A DNA stretch of 61,965 nucleotides from Parvularculaceae bacterium. GTDB taxonomy: Bacteria > Pseudomonadota > Alphaproteobacteria > Caulobacterales > Parvularculaceae. The translations under genes and the position numbers were made by a program. How positions within the stretch are numbered: the stretch's first letter is position 1; each line of letters starts with the position of its first letter. The stretch is taken from assembly GCA_020446945.1 (NCBI GenBank), contig JAGRDS010000005.1:1-61965 (forward strand), in the 5' to 3' direction. This document shows, piece after piece, positions 36,494 to 45,589 of the stretch. The notes below the pieces were generated by a model. The model was not told where the DNA came from, did not search any database, and worked only from the letters and a program-made list of their open reading frames with translations.

Positions 36494-36522
36494 GCTTCTG
36501 AAAATCGCTTCACGAATTGATG

Positions 36523-36552
36523 AAGCCCGCCCCGATAAGGGGCGGGCTTTTT
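36523..36552 (+). terminator. intrinsic terminator of the histone-H1-like gene
   Basis: AGCCCGCCCC (36524-36533) pairs with GGGGCGGGCT (36539-36548) across GATAA and is followed by a T-run. It lies 30 bp after the stop codon. A textbook factor-independent terminator. Confidence 0.93.
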
Positions 36553-36614
36553 CACTGGCCCTGATTGCGCGGCGAACGGTCTGCGAAAAGGTTTTGCACG
36601 AAAAATCGGCGCAA

Positions 36615-36644
36615 TAAAAAACGGCGAGCCCGAAGGCCCGCCGT
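36615..36644 (-). terminator. intrinsic terminator of the TonB-receptor gene
   Basis: Read on the minus strand, ACGGCGGGCC-TTCG-GGCTCGCCGT (one mismatch in the stem) is followed by six T. It lies just after the stop of the minus-strand receptor at 36669. Confidence 0.92.
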
Positions 36645-36668
36645 CGAAGTCCTGGTTGCGGACGATCG

Positions 36669-39600
36669 TTAGAAGTCGATCGTCGTGCCGACGAACATGT
36701 AACGACCCAGCGCATCATAGGTTTGCGGATAGGTGTTGCCGTTCGAGAAGCCGGACTGAAGCGAGGTGAGCGGCGGATCCTTGTCGAGGAGATTGTTCAC
36801 CCCGATGCGGACGTTCCACTTCTCCGTCACGTTATAGGAAGCCGCGAGGTCGATATAATTGCGGCTGCCGAGCGTGTGGTTGCGATTGACGCTCGCATCC
36901 GGATTGGCGATGCCGAACTGGTCGACCGACGTGAAGTAACGCCAGGTGACCGAGGCGTCGACGCCGAACGGCGTTTCCCAGGTCGTACGCAGCTTGTGAC
37001 GCCAAACCGGCAGCGGAACGCCCGAATAGGTGTCGCAGGTGCCGCCGAACTTGCCGTCGCAGGCGATCGGCGTCGCGCCGTCGACTTCCTCGACGAGGTA
37101 GTCGATGAGGTAGGTGCCGACGAGGTCGAACGAAAGACCGCCGGCGCTTCCGAGATCAAGGCTGTAATTGGCGTTGAGATCGATGCCCTTGGTCGCGAGC
37201 GAACCCGTATTGGTGTTCAGCAGCGTAAACAGGCCGGCGTTCGGGCCGCTGTTCGCGAGGAACAGGGAGCCGTTGCTCGGCGAACGACGGATGAGGCCGC
37301 AAGAATTCGCGTCGCCCGTCGCCAGACAGGTGTTGATGATGTTCTGCGCGGACGGCGCCGCAATGAAGCCGTCGACGAAGATGTCGAAATAATCGACCGA
37401 CACGAAGAGGTTGCCGGGGATCAGATCGCCCGGCGTCAGCACGACGCCGACCGTATAGGTGTCGGAGACTTCAGGCACGAGATTCGTGCTGCCGCCGAAC
37501 AGCGCGTTGTACTGGTTCGCCGGGTTGGAGCCGATCGAACCGTATTGCGCGGGCGTCACGCCCGTATTGGCGCATTGCGCCAAAGTTGCGTTCGGCGTCG
37601 CGCCGGCGCAGGGGTCGCTGAGCGAGTTGGCGCCGGTTTGAAGCGCCGTCAGGCCGATAAACTGCGGACGGAACGTCTCGATGACGTTCGGCGCGCGCGC
37701 AGCGCGTTGCCAGCCGCCGCGAACGCGGATTTCCGGCGTGATCTGCCAGTCGCCCTGAAGTTTCCAGGTCGAGTAGGAACTCGACGACGAAACGTCCGAA
37801 CGCCTGTAACCGCCGTTGAAAGCGAAGCGTTCAGCGAAGGCCATGCCTTCGACGAGCGGAATTTCCGCTTCGATGAAGTAGTCGGTGTTTTCGACGCTGG
37901 CGCTGATCGGCGGCGTCGATCCGCCCTGCCCCACGAGATCGCCCGACTGGAACTGGAAGTCGGGATTGTAGTTGAGGGAATCCTTGCGCCATTCGACACC
38001 GCCGGCGATCGATACGCCGCTTTCGGCCCACGGCGTTTTCAATCCGTACTGGCCGAGGTCGCCCGTGAAAGTCACCTGACCGAGATACTGGAACACGTCG
38101 CCGTCCTGGAACGAAGGCACGGAAACATATTGCGCCGCCGCCGGAGTGACCCCGCCGATCTGGAACAGATTCATAGGAATACAGTTCGGATCGGTGCCGT
38201 CTACAACCGATTGACAGGTCGGCACGCCGCCCACATCGACAACGTTGAGGGCGCGCAGAAGGCGCGTCAGCGAAACGTCGTTCTGGTAACGCTGGGCGTT
38301 ATGCGTATTGGCGTACTGGAAATAGGCGTCATACGTCCATCCGTCCGCAATATCGCCGCGAAGGCCGGCGACGATGCGGTAGCTCGTCAGACGAATGTGG
38401 TCGTTGCGGCCCGCGCCCGTTTCAACAAGGCGCTTGCCCGGATACAGCGTCGCAGATCCGGTCGTAACGCCAGAACCCGGAACAACCGCGCCCGCCGCGT
38501 CGGTCGTGCCGCAGATCGCGTCGAGCTGGCTGAAGCCGCCGGCGCCCGGCGTGCTGGAGATGAACGGATTGTTGCAGTTGATGCTCGACGGCACGAAGAA
38601 CGTGCCGGAGAACGCGATCTGCGCATCCGATGTGTAATCATAGAACATCGCCTGCGTATAGGCTTCGACATGTTCGTTGATTTCGTAACGCGCGAATGCG
38701 CCGAGAATGTAACGCTCGTCCGGGCGCTGATAGAAGTTGGTCGGCGCGAAGTTGTAAACGTCCGGCGAAAGCGCATTGTTGAATGCGTCGGTCGGACGGA
38801 ACGTGTTGCCGGGGCCGTTCTGGTCGAGCGTCCAGGTGCCGTTCGGCGTGGCGAAAACGCCGTTCGGCGTTGTCGGAGAACCCGAACAGCCGAAACCGAA
38901 AGGAAGTCCGGCGCTGAACGCGCCGCCGCCGTACTGGCAACGCGAGTAATCGCGCGTGTCCTGCGAGACAGCGTCGTTATTGCGATAGCCGGCATAGGCC
39001 GTCACATTGCCGCGACCGTCTTCCGTATTGGCGCCGACGATAAGCGTGATCTCCTGGCCCTTGCCGTCGAAAACGCCTTTTTCCGGAACGCCGAAACCGC
39101 TGCGGTTCAGGATGTCCTGGTTCGTCTGGTCATTGTTCGAGTGCTGATAGCCGGCGAGCTGGCCGTCGATGCGAACGCCCTCGAAATCGTCGATCATGAT
39201 GAAGTTGACGACGCCGGCGATCGCGTCCGAACCGTAAACGGCCGAGGCGCCGCCGGTCAGGACATCGACGCGCTCCACGAGGGCGGCCGGAATCTGGTTA
39301 AGGTCGGCGGCCGAAGACGGCGCCGAAGACGTCACGCCGCCATATTGGAGACGGCGGCCGTCGACGAGGACGAGCGTGCGCTGCGCGCCGAGGCCGCGCA
39401 GGTTGACCTGCGCCGTACCGGACGCGCCGTTCGATGCGTTCGACCCCTGGGCGGCGAAAGCCTGGGGCAGCGTGTTGACGAGATCTTCAACGCGCGTCGT
39501 GCCGCGAATGTCGAATTCGACGTTCCCGATCGTGGTGACCGGGCTGGTCGCTACCGAGTTGGTGGACGGGATGCGCGAGCCTGTAACGATGATTTCGTCG

Positions 39601-39707
39601 TCCGCCTGCGCAAACGCCATCTGCGGCGCGACCGCAGACGCCAGCGCCAACACCGAGACGCGCGACAGGAGCCCGCTCTCCCGTCTCTTTGTCATTTTAT
39701 TATGCAT
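36669..39707 (-). CDS. TonB-dependent outer-membrane receptor (no STN domain)
   Basis: A 1012-residue receptor. A signal peptide (VSVLALASAVAPQMAFAQ) precedes a TonB box (DDEIIVTGSRI, near residue 37). The plug domain runs to about residue 170 (TTRVEDLVNTLPQAF; QRTLVLVDGRRL; VLTGGASAVYGSDAIAGVVNF). The barrel ends GRYMFVGTTIDF, with the terminal Phe needed for outer-membrane insertion. It imports a large nutrient; the ligand is unknown. It is divergent from the sigma-factor gene and may be a target of that system. Confidence 0.93.
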   Translation of the reverse strand: MHNKMTKRRESGLLSRVSVLALASAVAPQMAFAQADDEIIVTGSRIPSTNSVATSPVTTIGNVEFDIRGTTRVEDLVNTLPQAFAAQGSNASNGASGTAQVNLRGLGAQRTLVLVDGRRLQYGGVTSSAPSSAADLNQIPAALVERVDVLTGGASAVYGSDAIAGVVNFIMIDDFEGVRIDGQLAGYQHSNNDQTNQDILNRSGFGVPEKGVFDGKGQEITLIVGANTEDGRGNVTAYAGYRNNDAVSQDTRDYSRCQYGGGAFSAGLPFGFGCSGSPTTPNGVFATPNGTWTLDQNGPGNTFRPTDAFNNALSPDVYNFAPTNFYQRPDERYILGAFARYEINEHVEAYTQAMFYDYTSDAQIAFSGTFFVPSSINCNNPFISSTPGAGGFSQLDAICGTTDAAGAVVPGSGVTTGSATLYPGKRLVETGAGRNDHIRLTSYRIVAGLRGDIADGWTYDAYFQYANTHNAQRYQNDVSLTRLLRALNVVDVGGVPTCQSVVDGTDPNCIPMNLFQIGGVTPAAAQYVSVPSFQDGDVFQYLGQVTFTGDLGQYGLKTPWAESGVSIAGGVEWRKDSLNYNPDFQFQSGDLVGQGGSTPPISASVENTDYFIEAEIPLVEGMAFAERFAFNGGYRRSDVSSSSSYSTWKLQGDWQITPEIRVRGGWQRAARAPNVIETFRPQFIGLTALQTGANSLSDPCAGATPNATLAQCANTGVTPAQYGSIGSNPANQYNALFGGSTNLVPEVSDTYTVGVVLTPGDLIPGNLFVSVDYFDIFVDGFIAAPSAQNIINTCLATGDANSCGLIRRSPSNGSLFLANSGPNAGLFTLLNTNTGSLATKGIDLNANYSLDLGSAGGLSFDLVGTYLIDYLVEEVDGATPIACDGKFGGTCDTYSGVPLPVWRHKLRTTWETPFGVDASVTWRYFTSVDQFGIANPDASVNRNHTLGSRNYIDLAASYNVTEKWNVRIGVNNLLDKDPPLTSLQSGFSNGNTYPQTYDALGRYMFVGTTIDF

Positions 39708-39758
39708 GAAAGCCCCTATCCAGTTGAGGTTTGTTTGTGACGCGCATTCGGCTCCGGG

Positions 39759-39772
39759 CCGGACATGTCCGG
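39759..39772. promoter_or_regulatory. 14-bp perfect palindrome, candidate operator
   Basis: CCGGACATGTCCGG is a perfect palindrome about 52 bp upstream of the minus-strand receptor start. The size fits a dimeric repressor site near the promoter. No regulator in the window is an obvious partner. Confidence 0.45.
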
Positions 39773-39926
39773 AACTCCGCAGCCCTGCGCATGACGAGAG
39801 ACAGCCGCGGGGCGGCGCCCCTCAGTCCCGGATCGGGATCGGATTAAGGTTGTTGTAAAATAGCAACATACCGGATCGGCGGGTGATATTGCGCCCGGAT
39901 GCTAGCCAGGGCTAAGGTCCAAAAGC

Positions 39927-39955
39927 GGTCGGAATGTCTTGAACACATTCCGACC
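39927..39955. promoter_or_regulatory. 11-bp inverted repeat with 7-base loop
   Basis: GGTCGGAATGT at 39927-39937 is matched exactly by ACATTCCGACC at 39945-39955. It lies midway between the divergent genes, 116 bp before the sigma-factor start. It could be an operator or a structured RNA leader. No T-run follows on either strand, so a terminator is unlikely. Confidence 0.5.
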
Positions 39956-40070
39956 AGTCTAACTGGAGGACTATCGACGGGCTCACCATCGACGTCACGC
40001 CATACAGACACCGCGCAATGAAAACCCCTCAATAAAAATCGGGTCAGCGCGGCGCAGGAAAGGCGGGAAC

Positions 40071-40721
40071 GTGCGAACGGCTGCTAATTCGCCGTTTCAA
40101 AAGGGAAGTGAGCGCGTGGAGGAGATCGGCGACAGCCGTAGTGAAAGCGGCGACACAGGTTCGAAAGCGGTCGACGGAGCTATCCGTCGGCACGATCGGA
40201 TGCTGGTGCGTTGGCTCGCCCAGAAATTCGGCGACATCGAGATCGCGCGCGACATCGCGCAAAGTGCTTATCTGCGCGTCTGGCGTTACGCCCAGACCCA
40301 GACGATTGAAAATCCGCAGGCGCTATTGTTCAAAACCGCGGCCAATCTGGCGGCGAATGAATTTCGCGCGCGCAAGCGGCTTCAAAAGCTGACGGCCCAG
40401 CCGTCCAGCGATTATTCGCCCGAGGCGGTCGAGCAGGTGGCGAGCCAGTCGCCCTCGCCCGAGGCGACCGCAATGGCGCGCGAAGAGGTCGCCGCCTCAA
40501 TCGCCGCGATCAACGCGCTTCCCGATCAGGCGCGGCGCGCATTCATCCTGAGCCGCTTTGAAGAAAAGACCTATCGTGAAATCGCCGCCGAGCTTGGCGT
40601 TTCCGAAAGCAGCGTTGAAAAATACATTATCGCCGCCCTGAAAGCGTTGCGAAAAGCCGCCCGCGAGGCGGAGCTCGATTCCAAAGTCGTTCCGCTGCCC
40701 AGCCGGCGGGAACGGGCGTAA
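40071..40721 (+). CDS. ECF sigma factor, FecI type
   Basis: A 216-residue extracytoplasmic-function sigma factor. Region 2 spans about residues 36-105 (RHDRMLVRWLAQKFGDIEIARDIAQSAYLRVWRYA) and region 4 about 148-195 (LPDQARRAFILSRFEEKTYREIAAELGVSESSVEKYI). Start GTG at 40071 has AGGAAAGG upstream; GTG at 40116 with AAGGGAAG is an alternative that would drop 15 non-conserved residues. It is followed by a FecR-type anti-sigma gene, a standard surface-signalling pair. Confidence 0.93.
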   Translation: MRTAANSPFQKGSERVEEIGDSRSESGDTGSKAVDGAIRRHDRMLVRWLAQKFGDIEIARDIAQSAYLRVWRYAQTQTIENPQALLFKTAANLAANEFRARKRLQKLTAQPSSDYSPEAVEQVASQSPSPEATAMAREEVAASIAAINALPDQARRAFILSRFEEKTYREIAAELGVSESSVEKYIIAALKALRKAAREAELDSKVVPLPSRRERA

Positions 40722-40762
40722 AACCAGACGTGCGTAAGAAAAACAGAAAAACAAAATGAAGA

Positions 40763-41764
40763 ATGAAAATGACAAGAAGGCTCACAGGACTCTCGCCCGG
40801 AGAAGATCCGGACGATAAGGCCGCCTATTGGACAGCGCGGTTGATGTCGGGGGAAATGACCGCGGACGAACAGGCGGAGATGAAACGGTGGACCGCGCAA
40901 TCGCCGGAGAACGCCGCCGCTCTCGCCGAGCTTCAGTCGCTGCTCGGCGAGGCCGACGCCTATGGCGAACAATTGCTCGCCGGCGAATTCGAGCGCGACC
41001 TCAATTTGAAGGCGGCGAGCAAACGGCGCTTTTCGCCGTCGCTCAGGAATATCGCTGCGACGCTCGCCATCGCGGCGGCGACAATCGTCGTTACGCTTTT
41101 TATCGCGCCGAATACCGGCGCGCCGCAATCCTATCAGACCGCGGTCGGTCAATTTCGTGAAATCGAGCTTGAGGACGGCAGCGAGATCGAACTCAACACC
41201 GCTTCTCTCGTTCGCGTAGATTATGACAAACGCCGCCGCGCCGTCGGGCTTGAACAGGGCGAAGCCTTTTTCAATGTCGAGAAAGACAGATCGCGGCCTT
41301 TCGTCGTCAAAACCGCCTATGCGGAAATCGCAGTTACAGGAACGTCATTCAGCGTAGCCTCGACCGATGGGCGCGCGAATGTTCATGTCCTGACCGGCGT
41401 CGTCGATGTCAAACCCTTGCGCGGCCAGTCTTCGACGCTTCTCGCCGGCGACATGGTTGAAATCGGCCCCGACGGGATGATCGGCCAGGTGCGCCGTTAC
41501 GATCCGGCCCTCGTTCACGCCTGGCGCCACGGCAAAGTTCGTTTCCGCGAAAAGCCGCTCGGCGAGGCTGTTGTCGCCCTGAACCGTTATTTCAGCACGC
41601 CGATCGCTATCGACGACGCGCATCTCGCGCAACTTCCCGTAACCGGCGAATTCGATATCCGCCATGCCGATACGGCGGTGAAGGCGCTTTCGCGCGCATT
41701 CAATCTCACGAGCCGCGTTGACGGAGATCGCATCGTCCTTGAGGAAAACCCGTCCGGCGAATGA
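40763..41764 (+). CDS. FecR-type anti-sigma factor
   Basis: A 333-residue inner-membrane protein. An N-terminal DUF4880-like segment (about 17-60: DKAAYWTARLMSGEMTADEQ) would bind the sigma factor inside the cell. One membrane helix follows (about 95-113), then the periplasmic FecR domain (YQTAVGQFREIELEDGSEIELNTAS) and a C-terminal STN-like domain (LGEAVVALNRYFSTPIAID). Its stop overlaps the receptor ATG (ATGA). The ATG at 40763 lies in an A-rich leader; one at 40769 is possible. Confidence 0.93.
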   Translation: MKMTRRLTGLSPGEDPDDKAAYWTARLMSGEMTADEQAEMKRWTAQSPENAAALAELQSLLGEADAYGEQLLAGEFERDLNLKAASKRRFSPSLRNIAATLAIAAATIVVTLFIAPNTGAPQSYQTAVGQFREIELEDGSEIELNTASLVRVDYDKRRRAVGLEQGEAFFNVEKDRSRPFVVKTAYAEIAVTGTSFSVASTDGRANVHVLTGVVDVKPLRGQSSTLLAGDMVEIGPDGMIGQVRRYDPALVHAWRHGKVRFREKPLGEAVVALNRYFSTPIAIDDAHLAQLPVTGEFDIRHADTAVKALSRAFNLTSRVDGDRIVLEENPSGE

Positions 41765-44700
41765 GACCCTTACTCGTCATAAGTCTGATTTCAACGCTCG
41801 CCGCGGCGGGCGGCGTTTCGCATGCGAGCGATGCTGAATCGCCGGAAGCGGAGCGGACCTCGGCCATTTTTCCAAACACGTCGTTCAGATCGTCCGGCGC
41901 CGCGCTGTTTCCCGTCGAAGCGATCCTCGATTCCCTGTCCGACCAGCTCGGACTTTCGTTTATTTTCGACAGCAGGATCATTTCCGACAAGACGATCGGT
42001 CTCGTCGAACCCGACAGAAATTCCGAAAGGGAATTGAGGCGCAAACTCGGCTCCGTAAACCTTGAGCTGCACCGCGTCGCCGACAAGACTTTCGCCATTA
42101 CGCAGGCCGCGCCCGCCGTGTTCGCCCCTGCCGTGGAATCCATCGCGCCGCCCTCCGCGCACGACCAGATCGATACGATCGTCGTCATGGCGTCGATGCC
42201 TTTCGCGGCGGAAACGGCCGGGTCGAAAAGGCTATTTAAATTCAGCTCCGAAGACCTTTCATATCTGAATGCGGCGAACATTGCTGAGGCGATCTACGGC
42301 CTGCCGCAGTCGGTCTCGTCCTTCACGCCTGCGAATACGGCGTTGTTCGGTTCCGCCGCCGGGATCAGCCTTGCAGACCTTCGCGGCCTTGGACCCAAAC
42401 GCACGATGGTGCTTGTGAACGGGCGTCGCGGCGCGCTCACGTCGGGCGGCAATGGCGACATCGGCGGGTTCGATCTCAATTCGATCGCGCAACCCTTTAT
42501 CGAACGAATTGAAGTCGTAAACCAGCCAGGCGGGGCGAGATATGGTTCGGCGGCCGTCGCCGGCGCCATCAATTTCGTCACCAAATCCAATCTGGACGGC
42601 GTGGAAGCCGGCGTGAGAGGCGGAATCTCCGAACGGGGCGACGCCGAAACGCTTTCGCTTTACGCGCTAGCGGGGCGCAGTTTCGAAAATTTCGGCAACA
42701 TAACCGTCGGCATAGATGCGACGCGCGTTGAAGGATTGATCGGCGCCGATCGGCCGTTTTCAAAAACCCCCTACGGATTTGCGCTTAACGGTATTCGCAG
42801 CGACGCGCCGGGCGCTGTTTTCGTTCCCGATTTCGGAGGCAGCGGGACAACGGATTCCGGCCGGTTTGCGGCCGTTCTTCTCGACAATGGCGAACTCGCG
42901 CCGTTTTCAAACAACGATACGTGGATACCGCGAGCCGACGGCTCAATTGAACGATTTGTCGGCGCCGCCAATCAGCTTTACAACTGGTCCGCATGGCAAT
43001 CATTGACCTTGCCGAACGACCGGCTGCTGGGGCAGATCTCTTTTAACGGCGACGTCGCCGATAAGTGGCGGTTGAATCTCGAATACCACGCGGGTGTTTC
43101 GGCGACCGACGGGCAACTGGCGCCGCTGCCCGCCGTGCTGTCGCGCGGCTTCGGCAAAAACTCGGGCGACGCCGCAGTCATCGATCTCGCCAATCCGACA
43201 TTGCCGCAGTCAATTCGCGATCTGGTCGCCGCGCAATTCGGCCCGGCCGCGCGCGCTGTCATTTTCGAACACCGTTACGCCGAACTCGGACCGAGACTGT
43301 TGCGGGTCGACCGCCGCTATGGTGATTTCGCCGCCTCACTCGAACGCGAAAGCGAGGACGGCGCGACACTCGCCGTTTCCTATCGCCTGGGCGGCAACCG
43401 AACGGTTTCAAAGAATAGCGACCGGATCGACCTGGCGAAATTGCAGATTGCGCTCGATCCGGCGGCATGCGCGGCGACGGCCGGCTGCGCCATTGTCGAT
43501 TTTTTCAATACCCCGTCCATCTCAAAAGACGCGATCGACTTTATCCGAACGGCTGAAGTTCGAAATATCGTTCGAACGCGCGAGCATGAACTATCAGCCA
43601 GCATATCAACGCCGATAAGATTCGGCGAGAATGAGGACGGACGTTTTTCCGCGGGCGTTGAATTGCGCCGATCCGCATACGAAACAGTAAACGAAACGCC
43701 GCCTGGCGCATTGCCGGTCGGCCTCGTTTTCAACGGCGATCAGCGCAACAGTGAAAAGGCGCTCGATGTTTTCGCGAATATAGATTCGCCGCTATTTCGC
43801 GCTCTCGATTATTTCGGCGATGCAGATGCGAGTATCGCCATGCGGGTCTCGCAATCCTCAGCGTCCGGAACATCGATGAATTTCGAGGGCGGATTCGATT
43901 GGCGGCCCGCTAGAGGCGTTTCGCTGTTCACCCGCCAATTCGTCGGCGCGCGCGCGCCGAATACGATTGAGCTATACAGCGTTGGCGCGACGCTTGAAAA
44001 TTTCTTTGTCGATCCGTGTTCGCCGCAATTTATAGCAGAGAACGCAACGATCGCCGAAAATTGCGCAAGCGCCGGCGCTCTGGGCGTAACGCCCGGTTTT
44101 CAACAGACCGCATCACTTGCAACCACGACGGAATTCGGGAACCCGAAACTCGAACCTGAAAAAATTCGAAGCAGGATCTATGGCGTGTCGATCACGCCGA
44201 CGGAATTTACGACGGCGATACCCGGCCGCCTTCAACTGACGGCGACGTGGCTGGATTATGAAATTCGCGACGCCGTAAGCGTCGCAAATGATTCGCTTTT
44301 CACCTGTTACCTCAGTCAGAGTCTTTCAAGCCCGCATTGCGGGGCAAACCCCGGCACCGGCGCGCCCGCGATCGTCAGGGATCCGATCACCCGTCAGGTC
44401 ATTTCATACGATATTTTGCGCATGAATGACGGCGAGTTGAACTGGCGCGGTCTCGACCTTGAGGCGCGCTATTCGACCAAGCCGGGCTATGTTCCCTTTT
44501 TCGATTCGATCTGGGTCAGCGCGCTTCACACCTATACCGACCGCGTCTTGCTGAACTATGACGGCGAAAACCTGCGCCGGCTGGACGGGCTGATCGATTT
44601 TCCCAAACACCGAACCCTCGTGTCGCTTGGCGCGGATGTCGGCGGATGGAGTTTTGTCGCCTACGCGAATCGGCGCGGGCGCGTTCGCACTATCGATACC

Positions 44701-44913
44701 GAAATTCCCGAGGCGCGTGTGGCGCCCGCTTTGTATCTCGACCTCGCCGCGCGTTATGATGTGTCGGACCGCGCCTATATTCAGGCGAATGTCCAGAACA
44801 TCGCCGACAGGAAACCGCAAATCGCCGCATTCGGCTCGTTCGGAAACTTCGCGCCGGAATACTATGATCCGATCGGCCGGAGATATACGCTCGCCGTAAA
44901 ATTCAACTTTTAG
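41761..44913 (+). CDS. TonB-dependent receptor with N-terminal STN signalling domain
   Basis: A 1050-residue FecA/FpvA-type transducer. A signal peptide ends near residue 22. An STN domain covers about residues 50-118 (FPVEAILDSLSDQLGLSFIFD; LRRKLGSVNLELHRVADKTFAIT) and would touch the periplasmic part of FecR. A TonB box-like DTIVVMAS lies near residue 140. The plug (DLRGLGPKRTMVLVNGRRG; VVNQPGGARYGSAAVAGAINF) and a full barrel with final F follow. It overlaps fecR by four bases, so the sigma, anti-sigma and receptor genes form an operon. The ligand is unknown. Confidence 0.93.
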   Translation: MRPLLVISLISTLAAAGGVSHASDAESPEAERTSAIFPNTSFRSSGAALFPVEAILDSLSDQLGLSFIFDSRIISDKTIGLVEPDRNSERELRRKLGSVNLELHRVADKTFAITQAAPAVFAPAVESIAPPSAHDQIDTIVVMASMPFAAETAGSKRLFKFSSEDLSYLNAANIAEAIYGLPQSVSSFTPANTALFGSAAGISLADLRGLGPKRTMVLVNGRRGALTSGGNGDIGGFDLNSIAQPFIERIEVVNQPGGARYGSAAVAGAINFVTKSNLDGVEAGVRGGISERGDAETLSLYALAGRSFENFGNITVGIDATRVEGLIGADRPFSKTPYGFALNGIRSDAPGAVFVPDFGGSGTTDSGRFAAVLLDNGELAPFSNNDTWIPRADGSIERFVGAANQLYNWSAWQSLTLPNDRLLGQISFNGDVADKWRLNLEYHAGVSATDGQLAPLPAVLSRGFGKNSGDAAVIDLANPTLPQSIRDLVAAQFGPAARAVIFEHRYAELGPRLLRVDRRYGDFAASLERESEDGATLAVSYRLGGNRTVSKNSDRIDLAKLQIALDPAACAATAGCAIVDFFNTPSISKDAIDFIRTAEVRNIVRTREHELSASISTPIRFGENEDGRFSAGVELRRSAYETVNETPPGALPVGLVFNGDQRNSEKALDVFANIDSPLFRALDYFGDADASIAMRVSQSSASGTSMNFEGGFDWRPARGVSLFTRQFVGARAPNTIELYSVGATLENFFVDPCSPQFIAENATIAENCASAGALGVTPGFQQTASLATTTEFGNPKLEPEKIRSRIYGVSITPTEFTTAIPGRLQLTATWLDYEIRDAVSVANDSLFTCYLSQSLSSPHCGANPGTGAPAIVRDPITRQVISYDILRMNDGELNWRGLDLEARYSTKPGYVPFFDSIWVSALHTYTDRVLLNYDGENLRRLDGLIDFPKHRTLVSLGADVGGWSFVAYANRRGRVRTIDTEIPEARVAPALYLDLAARYDVSDRAYIQANVQNIADRKPQIAAFGSFGNFAPEYYDPIGRRYTLAVKFNF

Positions 44914-44974
44914 GGAGAAGACCGTCGCTGGAGCGTGGCGAAGAAGCGTCCTGCGCGGCGCGGATGCACCCGGT

Positions 44975-45589
44975 TCAACGTCGAATATTCGTCCGTGAGA
45001 AAGCGCGCGCGCCGTGGGTTTTAAGATCTGCGCCGTTATCAATGTCCTGCAACGTCGCAAGCATGAATATCCGGGACGCGGCGAGATTTTTGACAGTGTC
45101 GGCGAGCGTATAGGCGCTTGACCATCTAACGCCGTCAAACAGGCCCGCAGCGGGGCGCCTTCCGGCCAGACCTATCAGCCAGTAGCCGCCATCGGCGGCC
45201 GGCCCGAACACCGCATCGTGACCGGCAAGCGCGCGGAATGCGGCCCGAATATGTGCCGCGCGAATATCGGGCGCGTCGGCGCCGATAATAATTTTAGGCC
45301 CGCGCGGGGTACGCGCGAACGCATCGCCCATGCGCCGGCCGAGATCGCCCCGCGACTGGATGAGGCGATCGAACCGTCGCGGCCACAAGGCGCCGAAACG
45401 GCCGGCCGCAGCCGGCGGGTCGACCGCGATCATCGTTCGCCACGGCCCCTTTGAAACGGCGGCGATCGTGTTCGCCGTCAATATCCGGAAAATCATCGCG
45501 GCGCGCGCGGCGCCCGTTTCGGCGGCGAGGCGCGTTTTTACGCGGCCTGCAACCGGCGCCTTTACGAATATGATCAGTGTCCCTCTCAT
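44975..45589 (-). CDS. TIGR04282-type glycosyltransferase (DUF2064)
   Basis: A 204-residue GT-A-like protein: LIIFVKAPVAGRVKTRLAAETG, GDLGRRMGDAF, IIIGADAPDI, FGPAADGGYWLIGL and WSSAYTLADT. The family name refers to arsenosugar clusters, where it pairs with TIGR04283, but many members occur without arsenic genes. It overlaps the TIGR04283-type gene by four bases (ATGA). Convergent with the STN receptor. Confidence 0.88.
   Translation of the reverse strand: MRGTLIIFVKAPVAGRVKTRLAAETGAARAAMIFRILTANTIAAVSKGPWRTMIAVDPPAAAGRFGALWPRRFDRLIQSRGDLGRRMGDAFARTPRGPKIIIGADAPDIRAAHIRAAFRALAGHDAVFGPAADGGYWLIGLAGRRPAAGLFDGVRWSSAYTLADTVKNLAASRIFMLATLQDIDNGADLKTHGARAFSRTNIRR

Larger units (their letters stand above)
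39708..40070. other. 363-bp divergent spacer between receptor and sigma-factor genes
   Basis: No gene is supported. Two perfect inverted repeats (39759-39772 and 39927-39955) lie here, and AT-rich tracts near 39840-39870 and 40020-40030 could hold promoters for both directions. AGGGG six bases before 39707 is the receptor ribosome-binding site. Confidence 0.6.

Noticed and set aside
36723..39740. A 1005-codon open frame on the plus strand opposite the TonB receptor
   Set aside because: It is the antisense shadow of a receptor gene with full signal, plug, barrel and terminal Phe. The frame is rich in Arg, Val and Glu with no domain, and such long shadows arise from GC-rich codon bias.
39844..39858. 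TTAA-N7-GTAA resembling a CtrA box upstream of the TonB receptor
   Set aside because: Only seven of eight positions match, in a locally AT-rich stretch, and there is no cell-cycle link for the neighbours.
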